Of a stretch of DNA of 64,000 bases, positions 10,761 through 23,095 are shown in pieces (position 1 is the first letter of the stretch; the number at the start of each line of letters is the position of its first letter). The DNA lies in contig OY979716.1 of the NCBI GenBank assembly GCA_963855995.1, forward strand, positions 89,057,042-89,121,041, given 5' to 3'. The position numbers and the translations under genes are program-made. The stretch is from Muricea muricata. Lineage: Eukaryota; Cnidaria; Anthozoa; Malacalcyonacea; Plexauridae. The notes below the pieces were generated by a model, which ran no database searches, was not told where the DNA came from, and saw nothing but the letters and a program-made list of their open reading frames with translations.

Positions 10761-13130
10761 GTGGAGGTGTCCAGTGAAACAGTACAGCTTGCTAACAGTA
10801 ATGAAGAGTTGAATGAAAATGGCAAAAATGCAAGTGATACAGTGGAAATCACTAGTGTACGTATGGGTAATGTAGAAAGTGTTCAAAATATACATAATTT
10901 GTAAGTTCTCCAAGTAGATTACAAAAGAAAGTTGATATTTTATTAATCTGCTGGACACAGTTGAAAACCTCAACAAGAGATTAAAAACATCTCATGCGAA
11001 AGCGCATAGGTTGAAGAGAAAGGTACAATCGTTAGCTTTAGTGGTAAGTGAGTTAAAGAAAAAAACCTGATAAGTAGTGATTGTGCTAGTCTCCTGCATG
11101 GAGACAACTTTTTCTGGAGTTCCTAGAGAACTTATGAAAAGGTTGGTGACACAGAAGAGAAAGAAGAATCCAGGTGCGTACCCAAAAGAGTTACGTACAT
11201 TTGCCATGACCCTAAAGTTTTATTCTGCTAAGGCATACAGATATGTTCGCAAATCTTTTGATTTAGGGTTGCCAGATCCATCTACGATCAGCAGATGGTA
11301 CAACGTTATCGATGGAGAGCCAGGGTTTACACAGGAAGCATTGACAGCCTTGAAAGCAAAAGTTTTTGCTGGGCAACGCGATGGCCAGAAGGTTGTTTGT
11401 GCTTTGATGTTGGATGAGATGTCTATTCGGAAGCATGTCCAATGGGACCCCAAAGCAGGAATGCGTCGAGGTTATGTAGACGTTGGTACAAAGATTTATG
11501 ATGACTCACTGCCGGTAGCCACGGAAGCTCTTGTGTTCATGGTTGTCTCTGTGAATTCTAACTAGAAAATTCCATGTGGGTATTGGTAAATGGCCTCACG
11601 GCTGAAGAGAAAGTGAGCCTGACGAGAGATTGTCTCACGAAACTGCATGAAGCGAAATTAAAGGTGGTCTCCTTCACATGCGATGGGCCAACGACTCACT
11701 AAGCAATGCTGAAATTGCTTGGTGGCCGACTGTCTGCTGAAGATATGCAGGCATACTTCCCACATCCTTGTGATAATAATGAGAAGATCTATATTTTTTT
11801 AGATGCACGTCATATGATAAAACTGGTGGGAATTACCTGGTCAGACTGGAAAGTCTTACGTGATAAGGATGGCGACACCATCGAGTGGAAGTTTATTGTA
11901 AGATTGCAGGAATAGCAAGGAAAGTAAGGTTTGCGTCTAATAAATAAATTGCGATCAGCGCACATAGATTGGAAACCTCAGAAAATGAAAGTAAATTCGG
12001 CAGCACAGACTTTGAGCTCGAGTGTTACAGATGCTATAAAGTGGTGTGAAGGTAAGGCAATGCAGCAGTTTAAAGGCTGTGGCCAGGCAGTAGAGTTTAT
12101 TCGCATGTTCGATCGTGTATTTGATGTTTTGAATTCTAGAAATCCAAGGGCGAACAACTACAACGCGCCGATAAGAAAGACGAACTGTCAGTTCGTTAAG
12201 AAGTTTCTAGATGAGGCCTGTAAGTATGTTAAAGATCTGAAAGGCCAATCATTGCTTGTGTCACAGCGCAAAAACGGGTTTTCCAGGTTTCCTCGTTTGT
12301 ATCGAGGCAGTTCTTGGAATGGCGGGAGATCTGGTGTGTGGAGAGGACCCAGTCCTAAAGTATGTTCTGACGTACAAGATGAGTCGGGATCACCTGAAGC
12401 TGTTCTTCGGTGCTGTGCGAGCCGCTGGAGGGTGGAACAACAACCCGACGGCGTTACAGTTCAGATCTGCATAGAAGCAACTGATGATGAGACACCAGAT
12501 TACTGGAGGACAAGGAAACTGCATTCCTCAAAACGACACCGAGATGCTAAGCAATTTTGAAGACAATAGCAACAGAAAATCTTCAAGGATTGAGATCGAC
12601 CAGGTTACGATTGTAAGAAAATACGACTTGGCTTTGAGACCTGAACCAGTAACAACAGATCACGATTACTGCGATGCTCCAAACGTGATGGAACTATCAG
12701 AGTTTAAGTCAGCAGCAATATCGTATATTGCTGGTTATGTTGTGAGGATGGTACAGAAAAAATCCATTGTTTAAAATGCTTAGCCGCGTTAACGACAACC
12801 AAAGAGAAGATTCCGGACCTGTTCGTGGTGTGGAAATCGAATGGCGGTCTGAAGTTGCCCTCGCCGGGGCTACTGAAGATCTGTGAAGAAACGGAAAAAT
12901 GTGTGATGACAATGTTAAAAGTGAAGAATGGTGGACTACCACACGACACGGGATTACCAGACGCAATTACCTCAACGGTATTGGAAGCATGTGTGGAACG
13001 CGATGTGTTCAGTTCGTTAAAAGAATATATGTTTGATTCGACAGCAGTGAACAATCACGTGTTCAACTTAATTAAATGCTGCTCAAAGTCTTATGTGACG
13101 ATTCGTAGCATCATTTGGCGAAGCAGATAA
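10761..13130 (+). pseudogene. Decayed P-element (THAP9-like) transposase
   Basis: An exon-like piece at 10761-10860 follows a GCACAG acceptor. A coiled-coil stretch (about 10950-11070, ENLNKRLKTSHAKAH) precedes the catalytic region. Recognisable P-element blocks in order are FYSAKAYRYVRKSFDLGLPD (~11219), ALMLDEMSIRKHVQWD (~11401), IFLDARHMIKLV (~11795), KMKVNSAAQTLSSSVTDAI (~11983), AVRAAGGWNNNPTA (~12414) and YIAGYVVRMVQKK (~12725), with further C-terminal sequence to ~13110. Frame changes and stops break it (for example after 11562, at about 11701, around 12280 and near 12770), so it is dead. No THAP zinc-finger exon was found upstream. It is diverged from the copy at 50.9-53.6 kb. Confidence 0.85.
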
Positions 13131-13393
13131 ATTCTAGAATGCATGAGAGGTTGGTACGTAAAGAATATTCGAAACTTACGCTGTTTAAAGGACAGTATAA
13201 GTTTTCGATATGGTCAGTTAATGCACTTATTTTATTTTTGTCTCGGTTTTCTTTGATGTACCGCGGGCTGTACCTCAGATAAAGTTCTTGAATAAATAAT
13301 TAGATCAAACTTGTGGAAAAATCTCGACGAATTTCGACTTGAATTGTTTAAAGTCGAAAGATTCTACTAAAAAACCTCCTCAAAAATAAAATA

Positions 13394-13508
13394 AGTTAGT
13401 TAAATACCTCGAAAGTCGGGATTTATGGCGTATACAGCCCTCGGACGCTGCGCGTCCTCGCGGGCTGTATACGCCATAAATCCCTCCTTCTCGGTATTTA
13501 CCTCTAAC
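13394..13508. repeat. Interrupted palindrome a
   Basis: The arms GGATTTATGGCGTATACAGC and its complement close over the loop GACGCTGCGCGTC. Outer arms TAAATACC/GGTATTTA and GTTAG/CTAAC continue the stem. The interruptions CCTCGAAAGTCGG, CCTCGGACG and CCTCCTTCTCGG all read in the same direction rather than pairing. Confidence 0.85.
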
Positions 13509-14460
13509 ATGTTACATGTGTTCGAGAATATGACCGCGACGTTTATGAAACTGCACATATTAAATGTGTTCGAGGATTAACGTTAAAATGCTAGTAATGT
13601 GTCAATGATACTGCACGTTTTAATACGTGTTCGAGAGATTGACACAAGACTCATGTCAAACTGATTTGTTAGCAAGTATTATAATTTTCAAGTATAAAGG
13701 TGTAAGTAATGAACTTTAGTTATCTATTCAGTATACATGAAAGTCGATATATAGCTAAACGTATAAATAACATTTTATTTTTTATCTTTATACTAGAGTA
13801 AACCTGGATGTATAATGCAACATTTACTAATATATGGCAGGCCGTGCACAGACCAGCAAAGTAATACCCAACGTCAAATCCGAAACAAAGACATTTGTCC
13901 ATTTTATCGGTATGTTACGCATGAAAAAAGGGCACAGTGTTTGGAGTCTCACGAAGAAAGGTTGATAGATAATGAAATTGGCTGTCGACTCGTACGTTAC
14001 TAGACGGGGTTTTTTTCAGACGGTTGAACTTCAAGGCGTGATATTCATCGTTACTGCGAGGCCCTATCCTTTTACTATAACTTAAAAGTTAATTGCATTC
14101 AGATTAATTGTATATAATCCTCTGAATCGATTCATTGCTAAATAAGAAATAATAAGTTCTAACGCTTCAACATTTATTTATAGTGTAGCTCCCTCGGCCT
14201 AAAATATACAGTGACAGTGTATACGCTTTACAACGAGTGGTCAATCCTTATTAAATTTAAATCTTGGAGCGCAGCCTTAAACATGCAAATATCGTGAGAC
14301 ATTATTGGAGTAGTACAGGTAATTATAATTAGTATAATAAAGGGTACTATAGTAATTGTAGAATCATGCTAATGAACGTATCTTTTTTTAATGTGTAGAT
14401 TCTACAAATACCGAAAATTAGTGGATTGTTATCCACTTTTGACTTTCTACAAGTTTAATT
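13509..14460. other. Non-coding; short spaced repeats only
   Basis: The phrase GTGTTCGAG recurs at about 13517, 13567 and 13627, each after an ACATGT/ACATAT-like stretch. No gene is supported. A short frame at 13815-14003 has no recognisable motif. Confidence 0.5.
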
Positions 14461-14700
14461 AATAAGGATTTTTAAGAACCAGTTTGATTTGTCAGCCTGA
14501 CGTGCTTCTTTTATTTTGCGTACCCATTTGCCCAAATTTCAGGCTGGTGGTTCTTTATAACCCGCTGGTTTTTTTATGCGGGGTTTTACTGTATATTATG
14601 TGAATGGAATCATAGAAAATACTGGTAATCTTACTTGATATATTATATTACTGATTACAGAGATGGCTCGCTGGTACCATCATGAACTAAACGTGTTGGA
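14461..14700. repeat. Dispersed repeat, left copy (partner 15914-16145)
   Basis: About 230 bp is shared with 15914-16145 in direct orientation, including TTTATTTTGCGTACCCATTT and TTACAGAGATGGCTCGCTGG. The right part overlaps the end of the MITE described at 15585-16044. The space between the copies (14700-15580) holds no gene I can support. Confidence 0.75.
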
Positions 14701-15582
14701 GGATTGACACGATGATACAACGAAAGCTGATTGAATTTAATCTCACTATAATAAGTAAGTATGTTTGAAACTTAGTTTTTGCTAGATATTTTGTAAGCAT
14801 ATAGCATACCTACTAGTTTTTTCCTTAATTTCAGCAATATTTAAGTACATATCATTTCAGCTTGGCAAACTCGTGGAAGGGTAAGTGTACAGAGACAATG
14901 TCGTGTATTAATACGACCACTTTGTTATCACGATCATTTTGTTATTACGCCCACTCCGTTAGACTAATATACTTTTTCAGCTCCATATGTTTTTTGTTGT
15001 CTATGACGGCATTAAGAACATCTGTGCTGTAATTTGATCCGGACGTTTATTCAACCAAAATATTTGGACCCAATGGCGGTTGCATACTCGTACTGACAAA
15101 TACTGCAGACCAATACTCAAAAGTTTAAACATCTATTTACTATATCACCATATCGGTATGTCATACTCAGTCTATACATGCGGAGTAAAAAACACATGCA
15201 ACTGAACTTGGTAATGATAATTTTTGTAATTTTTAACAAAAGAACAAATTATTTTTGATTTTTTTTAAATTTTTGCTTAGATTTTGTCAATTTCTCTGTC
15301 TACATGTATTTGGTCTGCGATGTTGAAATAAATAACCTGAAAACAGGTAACAAATTCTTCTTAAATACTAATGAGTTACTAGGCTAACAGTAAGTAATTG
15401 CTCATCAAAAACAGAAAATTGAGCAAAATAAACCATCTTAAAATGGTAAATTTATTGACGTTTTCTATTTCCAGGTATCGAAGATGGTTATGGATCAACT
15501 AGAATGTCATTTGCATATGTGTCTATTCCGAGAATGTATTGTGCTATTAATTGAATTATTTGAATTAATATGTCTAAAGCAG

Positions 15583-16046
15583 TACACAGTAAAACCCCGC
15601 ATAAAAGATCCAGTTAATTTTGACTTTAGGCTGAAGCGTTTCTTATATAACTGGTACTTGGAAAAGAAATCAGGCTGAAGTGGTTCTTAACTGGTTCTTA
15701 TTTCCAGTCAAAAGCAATTGTTCCTGGTATAGAGTTTTAACCTCTTATTGTGTAAAATGTGTTAAATACATTATGAAGGTGAATTATGTTGTGAATTGAT
15801 TGCTGTTTTGATAAAACATATGAAAGCAGGATGTGGTTGAAAAACAATTCCTGCTGGCACAGTATTTTGCTTTCCTCCTAGTACATTATTAGCACCTATT
15901 TCAGCTAAAAGTTTAATAGGGATTTTTAAGAACGAGCTTGATTTCTCAGCCTGAAGTGGTTCTTTTATTTTGCGTACCCATTTGTTCAAATTTCAGGCTG
16001 GTGGTTCTTAACCCACTGGTTCTTTTATGCAGGGTTTTACTGTGTA
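15583..16046. mobile_element. 460-bp MITE with TA target duplication
   Basis: Element 15585-16044 is bounded by TA on both sides. The ends CACAGTAAAACCCCGCATAA and TTATGCAGGGTTTTACTGTG are inverted for about 33 bp. The TA duplication points to a Tc1/mariner-type mobiliser. It has no coding capacity. Confidence 0.7.
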
Positions 16047-16433
16047 CTAAATGAATGGAATCATAGGAAATGCTGGTTATTTTACTTAGTATATTATATT
16101 ACTGATTACAGAGATGGCTCGCTGGTACGGTCATGAATTAAAACATAGTGTGCAATGAACAGTGGAATCAAGAAAATTTGTCAGAACAATTAGGAAATAT
16201 TTGCTTATTGTATATGAATTTTTATGTAATGCAGATAACAGTATCAACATTGTCTGAATAATTTGGGGCTGTGTCCAACACGGTCGCAATACATAAAAAT
16301 GATGCCAGATATATGAAGAAAGTTAGGAAGTAGATTTTCCTAATATGTCCAATAAATCTGTTTACTAGTTGTCGCTAGTAAGTTAGCTTTGGTATTTCAT
16401 TACAATTGATCATGAAAAGGGTGGCGGATGTAT

Positions 16434-16605
16434 ATTTTACCAGAATGCACTGGGAGCATCAAATATAAATAATGCTGAAAAAAGGTGACAAGTTGCAAAG
16501 CTAATTGATAGAAATTTTAGAATAAGTAAGAAAATAACCTACTATCTTCTGTCCGTTCTTCAAAAGACGTTTCAGATTTTGGACCGTTATGCATTCTGGT
16601 AAAAT
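16434..16605. repeat. Small inverted-repeat element
   Basis: A perfect 16-bp inverted repeat, ATTTTACCAGAATGCA / TGCATTCTGGTAAAAT, encloses ~140 bp, with imperfect extension outward (GGCGG-TG). It is probably a MITE; the target duplication is unclear. The surrounding 16146-16433 and 16606-17184 show no gene. Confidence 0.5.
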
Positions 16606-17184
16606 GGGCAACCGCCTTCTTTTTTATTATGGTCAATTTGGTATTTATGCTATCTGGAGGTAACACATAATTACCTAGTGCATAGAGACTTAGTTCACCC
16701 ATAAATTTGAGGTAAGACAAGTTGCTTAAAATGAAAAAAATTTATACTGATTACATTTCAGTTCATGGAATAACTCATTGAAACAAATGTTATTATTTAT
16801 TAAACAATTGAAACAAATTCATTACAATATTCAACATTAAATTACTATTGAAGTTATTAACAAATGTTGTGTACCCCTTTTCTCGGCAGAGTCAGCATAT
16901 CATTCCTGTAAATCATAATTTAAAATTTAATAGACATAGCACAGTATGTAGAAATTATTTTGTTTTTGTACATACTTGCTTTACAGTTCCTCATTTCGTG
17001 GCCTTTTAGGCTGCATTTCCAACAACGCCCTAATTAAAAAAGAAGTCAATTTATTTTTTGTAATTTTTAATTTCATTTGCACATTTTATACCAAATATAG
17101 GCTACACTGTAACTCAATTCAACCTGCAATTACTATTACCATACCTTTAACCTTCCCCGATGGGTGGTCAGCTTCTTGTATGGG

Positions 17185-17895
17185 AACGAACAGAAAGATC
17201 AATTTTTAATTAAAAAATATACAATAATATAGAGATTAGCAAATCAGGAGATTTAAGAATGTGTTGGTAACCTAACCCTAATTACCATTTGGTATGTGCA
17301 TTACAATAATAGTCAATAGAAAAAAGTGTATAATTTTTATCATTTCCTTCTTCATAATTTTTTTTTATCTACAAATGATAACAGATAACTATTAGCAATG
17401 AACAAAAAGATCAATTTTTTACTAAATAATATACAATAATATAAAGGTTAGCAAATAATCAAATTCAAGAATGTGTTGGTAACCTAACCATAATTACCAT
17501 TTGGTAAGTGCATTAGAAAAGAAAGTGTATAATTTCTACAATTCCCTCCTTCATAGTTTTCATCATATACAAATTACAAAAAGATACTTGGAAAATAAGA
17601 TACATGTATGCAAGTAATAAACAGACTACAGATAACTGCCTGCATTGAAGTGAACAAAAGATCAATTTTCAATAAATAACCACCCCTATTAATTAGTATA
17701 AAGATAAGAAAATCAGGAAATTCAAGAATATTTGACATGTGCGTTACAACAATAGTCAATAGAAAAGAAAGTATACAATTTTTACCATTTCCTCCTTCAT
17801 AGTTTTTTTCATCTACAAATTACAAAAAAATACCTGGAAAATAAGATAGATAGATCTATGCAAGTAATATGTTATAAACAGACTATAGACAACAT
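17185..17895. repeat. Three-copy tandem repeat, ~210-250 bp unit
   Basis: Units begin near 17190, 17400 and 17652 with AAAAGATCAATTTT, and share ATTACCATTTGGTA, ATAGAAAAG and CTCCTTCATAGTTTT. Copies 2 and 3 also carry a ~60-bp GGAAAATAAGATA-type segment that copy 1 lacks. Confidence 0.8.
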
Positions 17896-19580
17896 AACTG
17901 TTTTATAAAACTCAGATCATAAAATATACTGCATATGAAACACCTTCATTCATTTCGTCCTGTTTGTCTGCTAAAGGACAACAGATCGTAATATTGAGAT
18001 TTGTTTGACAGGTATGTACGTAAGCACACTTGCAAAGGTCTCGTACATGTAAAAAAATCTCACCTTTTTTCTCTCGTTTACTATCTGTCACTAAAAAACC
18101 ACACAATTTTCCGTTAAAGTTTTTTATTTGAGCAATAGAAAAAATATATGTACGAGCATATTGAATTATTGTTTAATGATAAAACAAGAACAATTGAACA
18201 TTTTTTAAAAACAATTTCTTACCTTTTTCCCTCGTTTTGTGTATCTTCTTCAAAATTAATTTTGTTAGCATTGAAAAAAATATAACAAAAAGGTTTTAAT
18301 TTAAAGTTATACTATAAACGATGTTGTGTTATCAGTAAGGGTGGGTAAAAACTAGTCATTTCAGCATTAAAAAAAGTCACTTCGTAACTTTTAATAAGCA
18401 AAAAAAGGTTATGAATAAGCTCCTTTTTTTCAAAACCTCTGGTTAATGCAAACATAAAGTATACTAAAACTCAAACAGTCTTTAATTCAATATAAAATTT
18501 CAAAAAATACTTGATAGGATCTGATTTTTTTATTTTTCCCAATTTATTTTTCACAAGATCAGGGGGAGGTGGAAATCGAACCCACTATCCATTGAGCCCC
18601 TATTGGTCAGTGATCATCCGAGAAAAATAGGGACCACGTAATGACGCGTTTTATGTCATAATCCGCCATGTTTTCGGATACACTTTTTTGACCAAAAATA
18701 TTAAGGAGTGCAGTCTCCAGATATATAGTATAACTCAGTGGTGACATCGCGATTAATTTCATGCTCACGTGACACAAACTTAGCTTTCTCATAGGGCAAT
18801 TTGAATTTGAAATATAATATTTCTTGGTATATTACTGAGATCCATGTATAAGCAATTGTTGTTTCTCATCATCCAGAAAATTCTTTAATGTGACGCTTAT
18901 GTCACACCGCTTTCAAGCACACATTAATGTTTTTGTTTGTATTTTATTTCGGCAAGAACCAACTGTAGTTTTCAAGGAGTACATGAGTTTGTATCCATTT
19001 CATTCAGGACAGATAATTACATCTTTTTAGGCCTAGCATGGTGATCATGACAATCCGGGACGAACGTCCAAAATTGACCACCTTCAGAAACGACGCCTTT
19101 CGCCTTGGTGCTACCTGCCAAACCAGAAGAACTTTGGCTATTCTCAGGAACTTATATGGTTTAGAAAAGATGCATATTAGTGGTTGTCATTAAAAAGTGA
19201 GAAATTCATAGCGTTTATTATTTCAAAAGAAAAACACCTTAAAACAACTCGCAATTTTACTCGTACATTTTACTCGACGTAATTATGAAGACACACCGCC
19301 TTGAATAAATTAACTCCGTCGGGCTGTTGACCAATAAGATTTCCCTGCTTTAAGAAAAGGTCTGGCAGAACAATGTTGTTTTAACGGCAGGGAGTTAAAG
19401 CTAATTTGTGATGTCATGCCCCAATCCATTTGAAATGAGATTTACTCAACAAGGAAATGTGCTAACATCACTCAACAGCCCAAAGACGTTTCCCAACTTT
19501 TTCACATTTACATGCACCTGCAGTTAAAATAAGTTTTGCGTGTTAGTTTTCAAGATATTTCTGATTATGCTACAAGACCT
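17896..19580. other. Non-coding; no supported gene
   Basis: A B-box-like GGTTCGATTTCC on the minus strand near 18552-18567 is the only RNA-gene hint, and it is not enough for a call. Open frames are short and featureless. Confidence 0.5.
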
Positions 19581-19821
19581 GGGGCCGGTTGTTCGAAGCC
19601 CGTGTAGCGTAAACGGTGGATAAGTCAAAATTAAATAACACTCTTACATCACTCGTTAAACAGTTAACTTAAATATTTTGCAATAAATATGTAGTTGTAA
19701 GCATAATCATTTTATTAAGGTTCAAAACTTTTAGTTTGGTTGTTGAATGAATCTATAAACTTGGTTTATATTTTGAGCTTAACTACCGTTTAAGCTAAAC
19801 GGGCTTCGAACAACCGGTCCC
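19581..19821. mobile_element. ~240-bp MITE
   Basis: The ends GGGGCCGGTTGTTCGAAGCC and GGCTTCGAACAACCGGTCCC are inverted, with similarity continuing through TAGC-TAAACGG for about 38 bp. The target duplication is not clear. No coding capacity. Confidence 0.65.
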
Positions 19822-20826
19822 TGGTATTTAGTGTGTAAAAATTGATGATGTTTTAAAACGGTGAATATCTGCAAAACGATTCAATCTGTTTGATCTGTTT
19901 CCTGATACCTCTTGCGAAGGTAGTCTATCGAATGACTTAATCTCAACTTGTTTCTCCGCTCGTTTCAACGCACTGGGTATTTTCCCATTTAATCTCCAGC
20001 TTCCCAGGTAATTCCTGTCAGGTGCTTCCTGTTCCTTTGTGCTGATTTGATCAATGTGTTCCTACTTACAGTACTTGGCGGCAACTTTTGCTGCTTTGAA
20101 TATTTCTATTCACCTTTCTAATGACAAATCTTCTTCTTGAAGAAGCCTTGCTCGAGTGCTGTCACTGTTAGTGCTCTTGACCATTCTGTTTTATATGAAT
20201 TGAGTTTGTTAGACCCTCATACTCATAGTTCTTTGCTAAACCCAGATTCACGCTTGTCGTAAGAATCTGAGATGACGTCTTCTGGCCGATGGGTCTGAGT
20301 GAATTCTATACCGTTGCAAAAACAATCTAATATTTTTCAGGCTTAATAGCCTCAATTCTGCCATTATCGGGAAGCAATACCTGTGCAGAGTGTGCATAGC
20401 GTGCACACGACAGCTCTTTCTGAAATTTAGCTGAATCATTAACCGACCTTTAACCTTTTGAACGAAGTTTTGAAACAATTCGTAACAGGCAAAAATAATA
20501 CTATATCATGAAAGAGCATGCTAAGCTTAATAAAATTGCAAAAATTGGTTCAAAATGTTCCAAAAAATGGAAGATATAGCCTTGCGAATCTGGCAAATTT
20601 TGTATACATTTGTATTACGGTTGGAAAATAATACCCACTTGGGTATTCATTTCTCACCAATAATACTACAAAAAATTTGCCAACTTTGCAAGACTATATT
20701 TTCTACAGTTAACAACATTTTGCAACCAAACTTTGCAGTTTTACTAAGATTAGGATGTTCTTTCAAGCTGTGGTAATATTTTTTTTTCTAATTCGATTTT
20801 TTTTTTCAAAAGTTCGTCTAAAATGG
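19822..20826. other. Non-coding; no supported gene
   Basis: Only featureless frames on either strand. No repeat partner was found in the window. Confidence 0.5.
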
Positions 20827-21631
20827 TAAAGTGCCTATCCAGTAGTCAGGGAATTTGCATATTTCAATAGTTTAGGTGATTTTAAGAAGATTTGCAATAT
20901 ATTTTATAAGTCGAAAATTTGATCTTTATGTACTTTTGGGGGCCTGAAGTTGGCGATTTTTCAAAATACCGTGAGCATAAAAAACTGGGGCGAGTATGCT
21001 CCTGTGACGTCAAATCGGGAACACGCATTGATAACAAACTAGTATTCTATACTACAGAGAGGGTTGAAATATGTTTTAATCGAATTTTTTGCCGATTCTA
21101 CGGTACTTTTTCTTTGAATTTCAAATGGAAAAGTGTCTTCAAGCTTTACTGATCCAAATGACAGCCAAGCCGAATCAGAAAACAATTTTCTCGCGAGTTA
21201 TATGATGAAAGTTGAAGATGACAATGTTTATATTGGGGAATGACAACAGATGTGTCAGGGAACTCAGGGCTAGATGGTCAACCAGAGGAAAAATTCTACG
21301 GTTTTGCCTCGATGGATGTATTACTTTAGAAATATTATGAGCTACAAATTAGGATTTTAACGTCTGGCAGGAGCGATATAGAAAAAATTACCGAAAGAAG
21401 TGTAAAATACACAGTGATGAAAACAGGTATGTCCCAATATGTTATTATAAATTGTCAAGAGATTTTTGTGTCAAATACTAGACATTTACAAAACGTTTTT
21501 GTCAAATACCAGACAAATATTAAACATAAGTCACATCCATTTGAGTTCCAAGGGTGTGTTACAGTATATAGCATATAATGTACATTATGCTTGGCAACAA
21601 CACAATGTATAGGATACAAACCGAAGAAGGA

Positions 21632-21694
21632 GGTTGTAAGCTAGATAAATCCTGAGGGGCCGCAGGCCCCGAGGGATTTATCTAGCTTACAACC
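21632..21694. repeat. Perfect palindrome b
   Basis: 21-bp arms GGTTGTAAGCTAGATAAATC(C) and complement, with loop TGAGGGGCCGCAGGCCCCGA. The loop contains its own GGGCC/GGCCC stem and a CCGAGG-type box. Confidence 0.9.
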
Positions 21695-21797
21695 GACTTC
21701 TGAGACTTCTGACTTACCGACTTCTGACTTACAACACAATCAAGGAGGTTAGCTAATGAGCCGTGAATGGCAATTATACTTAGAAGCTGTCGATAAA

Positions 21798-21860
21798 CAG
21801 TCCCTGGGATTGTATATACAGTCGCTGGGATTGTATATACAGTCCCCGGGATTGCATATA
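21798..21860. repeat. Three 21-bp tandem units
   Basis: Units CAGTCCCTGGGATTGTATAT(A) at 21798, 21819 and 21840. They keep a frame open for QSLGLYI repeats; I do not regard this frame as a gene. Confidence 0.85.
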
Positions 21861-22933
21861 CAAACCCTCCTAATCATTATTCTTTTATCAACCCCGATTT
21901 CCCCTGGGAGAATTCAAAAGCCACCCCCAGCTCTTCTAACAGTTGAAGGTTTCTTAGTCAAATACATCCCGAGAAAGAAAAAACGATACCGACTTGATCG
22001 TGTTGTAATTAGTTATATTCACTGTAGCAGTATATATATCATGTTTATATATGTATATTATCATATAACATGTATATTTATCAGGTAATAAACACTCGCG
22101 TATTTAACTTTCTAGATATCTTCGGAGTGTTGCATTCAAACAGTATATACAACCTGTGTACAACTTTCTTGGCAAAAGAAGAAAACCTTTACCTGCATGT
22201 GATTATGATACAATATGGAGTAAATTTGGAGGAAAAGAATTTCAAGGTTATGATGATGAACAATGAGGAAAACACAACTAAAAATCTTTTAATATATACT
22301 GGAGTGGTACAATATTATTGACAAGCGCTATTAAGAACATTTGGAGCAAATAATATTCAAATAAGTGCAACTTGAAAATCTAATATGCCATATGTTTGTG
22401 GGGACAAGATCACGAGAATGAAGAAAAATAAAAAGAAAGTTATGTTTGTTTAGGGCACCTGATGTGTGCATAAATGTGAGCATGTTTATTTACATATTTT
22501 GCTTCAAACAATAGGCAATTAAATTTAAATTCCATCAGTGAGATCGTTGCCATGGAATTTAAAAGTAATTACGGATTAATCATGTATGAAAAAGGCAAAA
22601 TTTAGATGGGATGTATTTTGAAAAAAGCATTTGATGTCTTTTATATAATTATGAAAATATATATTCAATATCGAAGAAAATATGAATGAAGGACCATGCC
22701 GTATCACAATGTTAGGTGCACTAAACAGACTTTACTTCCTGTTTAATTATACTAACTTAGATTTTCAAGATATTCTTCTATTTTACATCTCCATATATAA
22801 AATAAAATTACAAAATTGAGAAAAAGGTTATTTTGAAAATTGAAATAAATACAATGTAGTAAAGGTGTTGAACCCTCCCCCACCCCCCAAACACATACAA
22901 TATATACAGTAATGTTGGTGATATCAGATCCTA

Positions 22934-23095
22934 TTATTGAATGGAATTATTATATACTATATAGTAAGTATTAAATTCTACTTTTGATTCTGTGGACACT
23001 TCTGAATCTTTTTTGTGGCCCTTCATTGGATTAACACATGTTCTGCAACATAGCTTCGCTTGTGCATCTTCTAGAGCGGGTGGTTGTACAGGTGC
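22934..23095 (-). CDS. Coding-like exon with a zinc-ribbon-type motif
   Basis: After a good acceptor (TTTCCTATTCAG|GCACC) the frame reads APVQPPALEDAQAKLCCRTC and then VNPMKGHKKDSE, ending at 22934. A CxxC followed by P-KGHKK resembles small zinc-binding tails found in transposon-encoded proteins. The exon lies inside the long-TIR element, so it is probably a remnant of that element's own gene. The upstream exon and downstream donor were not identified. Function unknown. Confidence 0.35.
   Translation of the reverse strand, partial: APVQPPALEDAQAKLCCRTCVNPMKGHKKDSEVSTESKVEFNTYYIVYNNSIQ

Noticed and set aside
17185..17895. CRISPR-like array
   Set aside because: The whole ~210-250 bp units repeat; there are no short repeats with unique spacers.
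18540..18620. tRNA or tRNA-derived SINE on the minus strand
   Set aside because: A B-box-like GGTTCGATTTCC and a plausible T-arm are present, but I found no matching acceptor stem, D-arm or A box.
21756..22088. 110-residue plus-strand frame
   Set aside because: Opened by the 21-bp tandem units; no motif and no splice partner.
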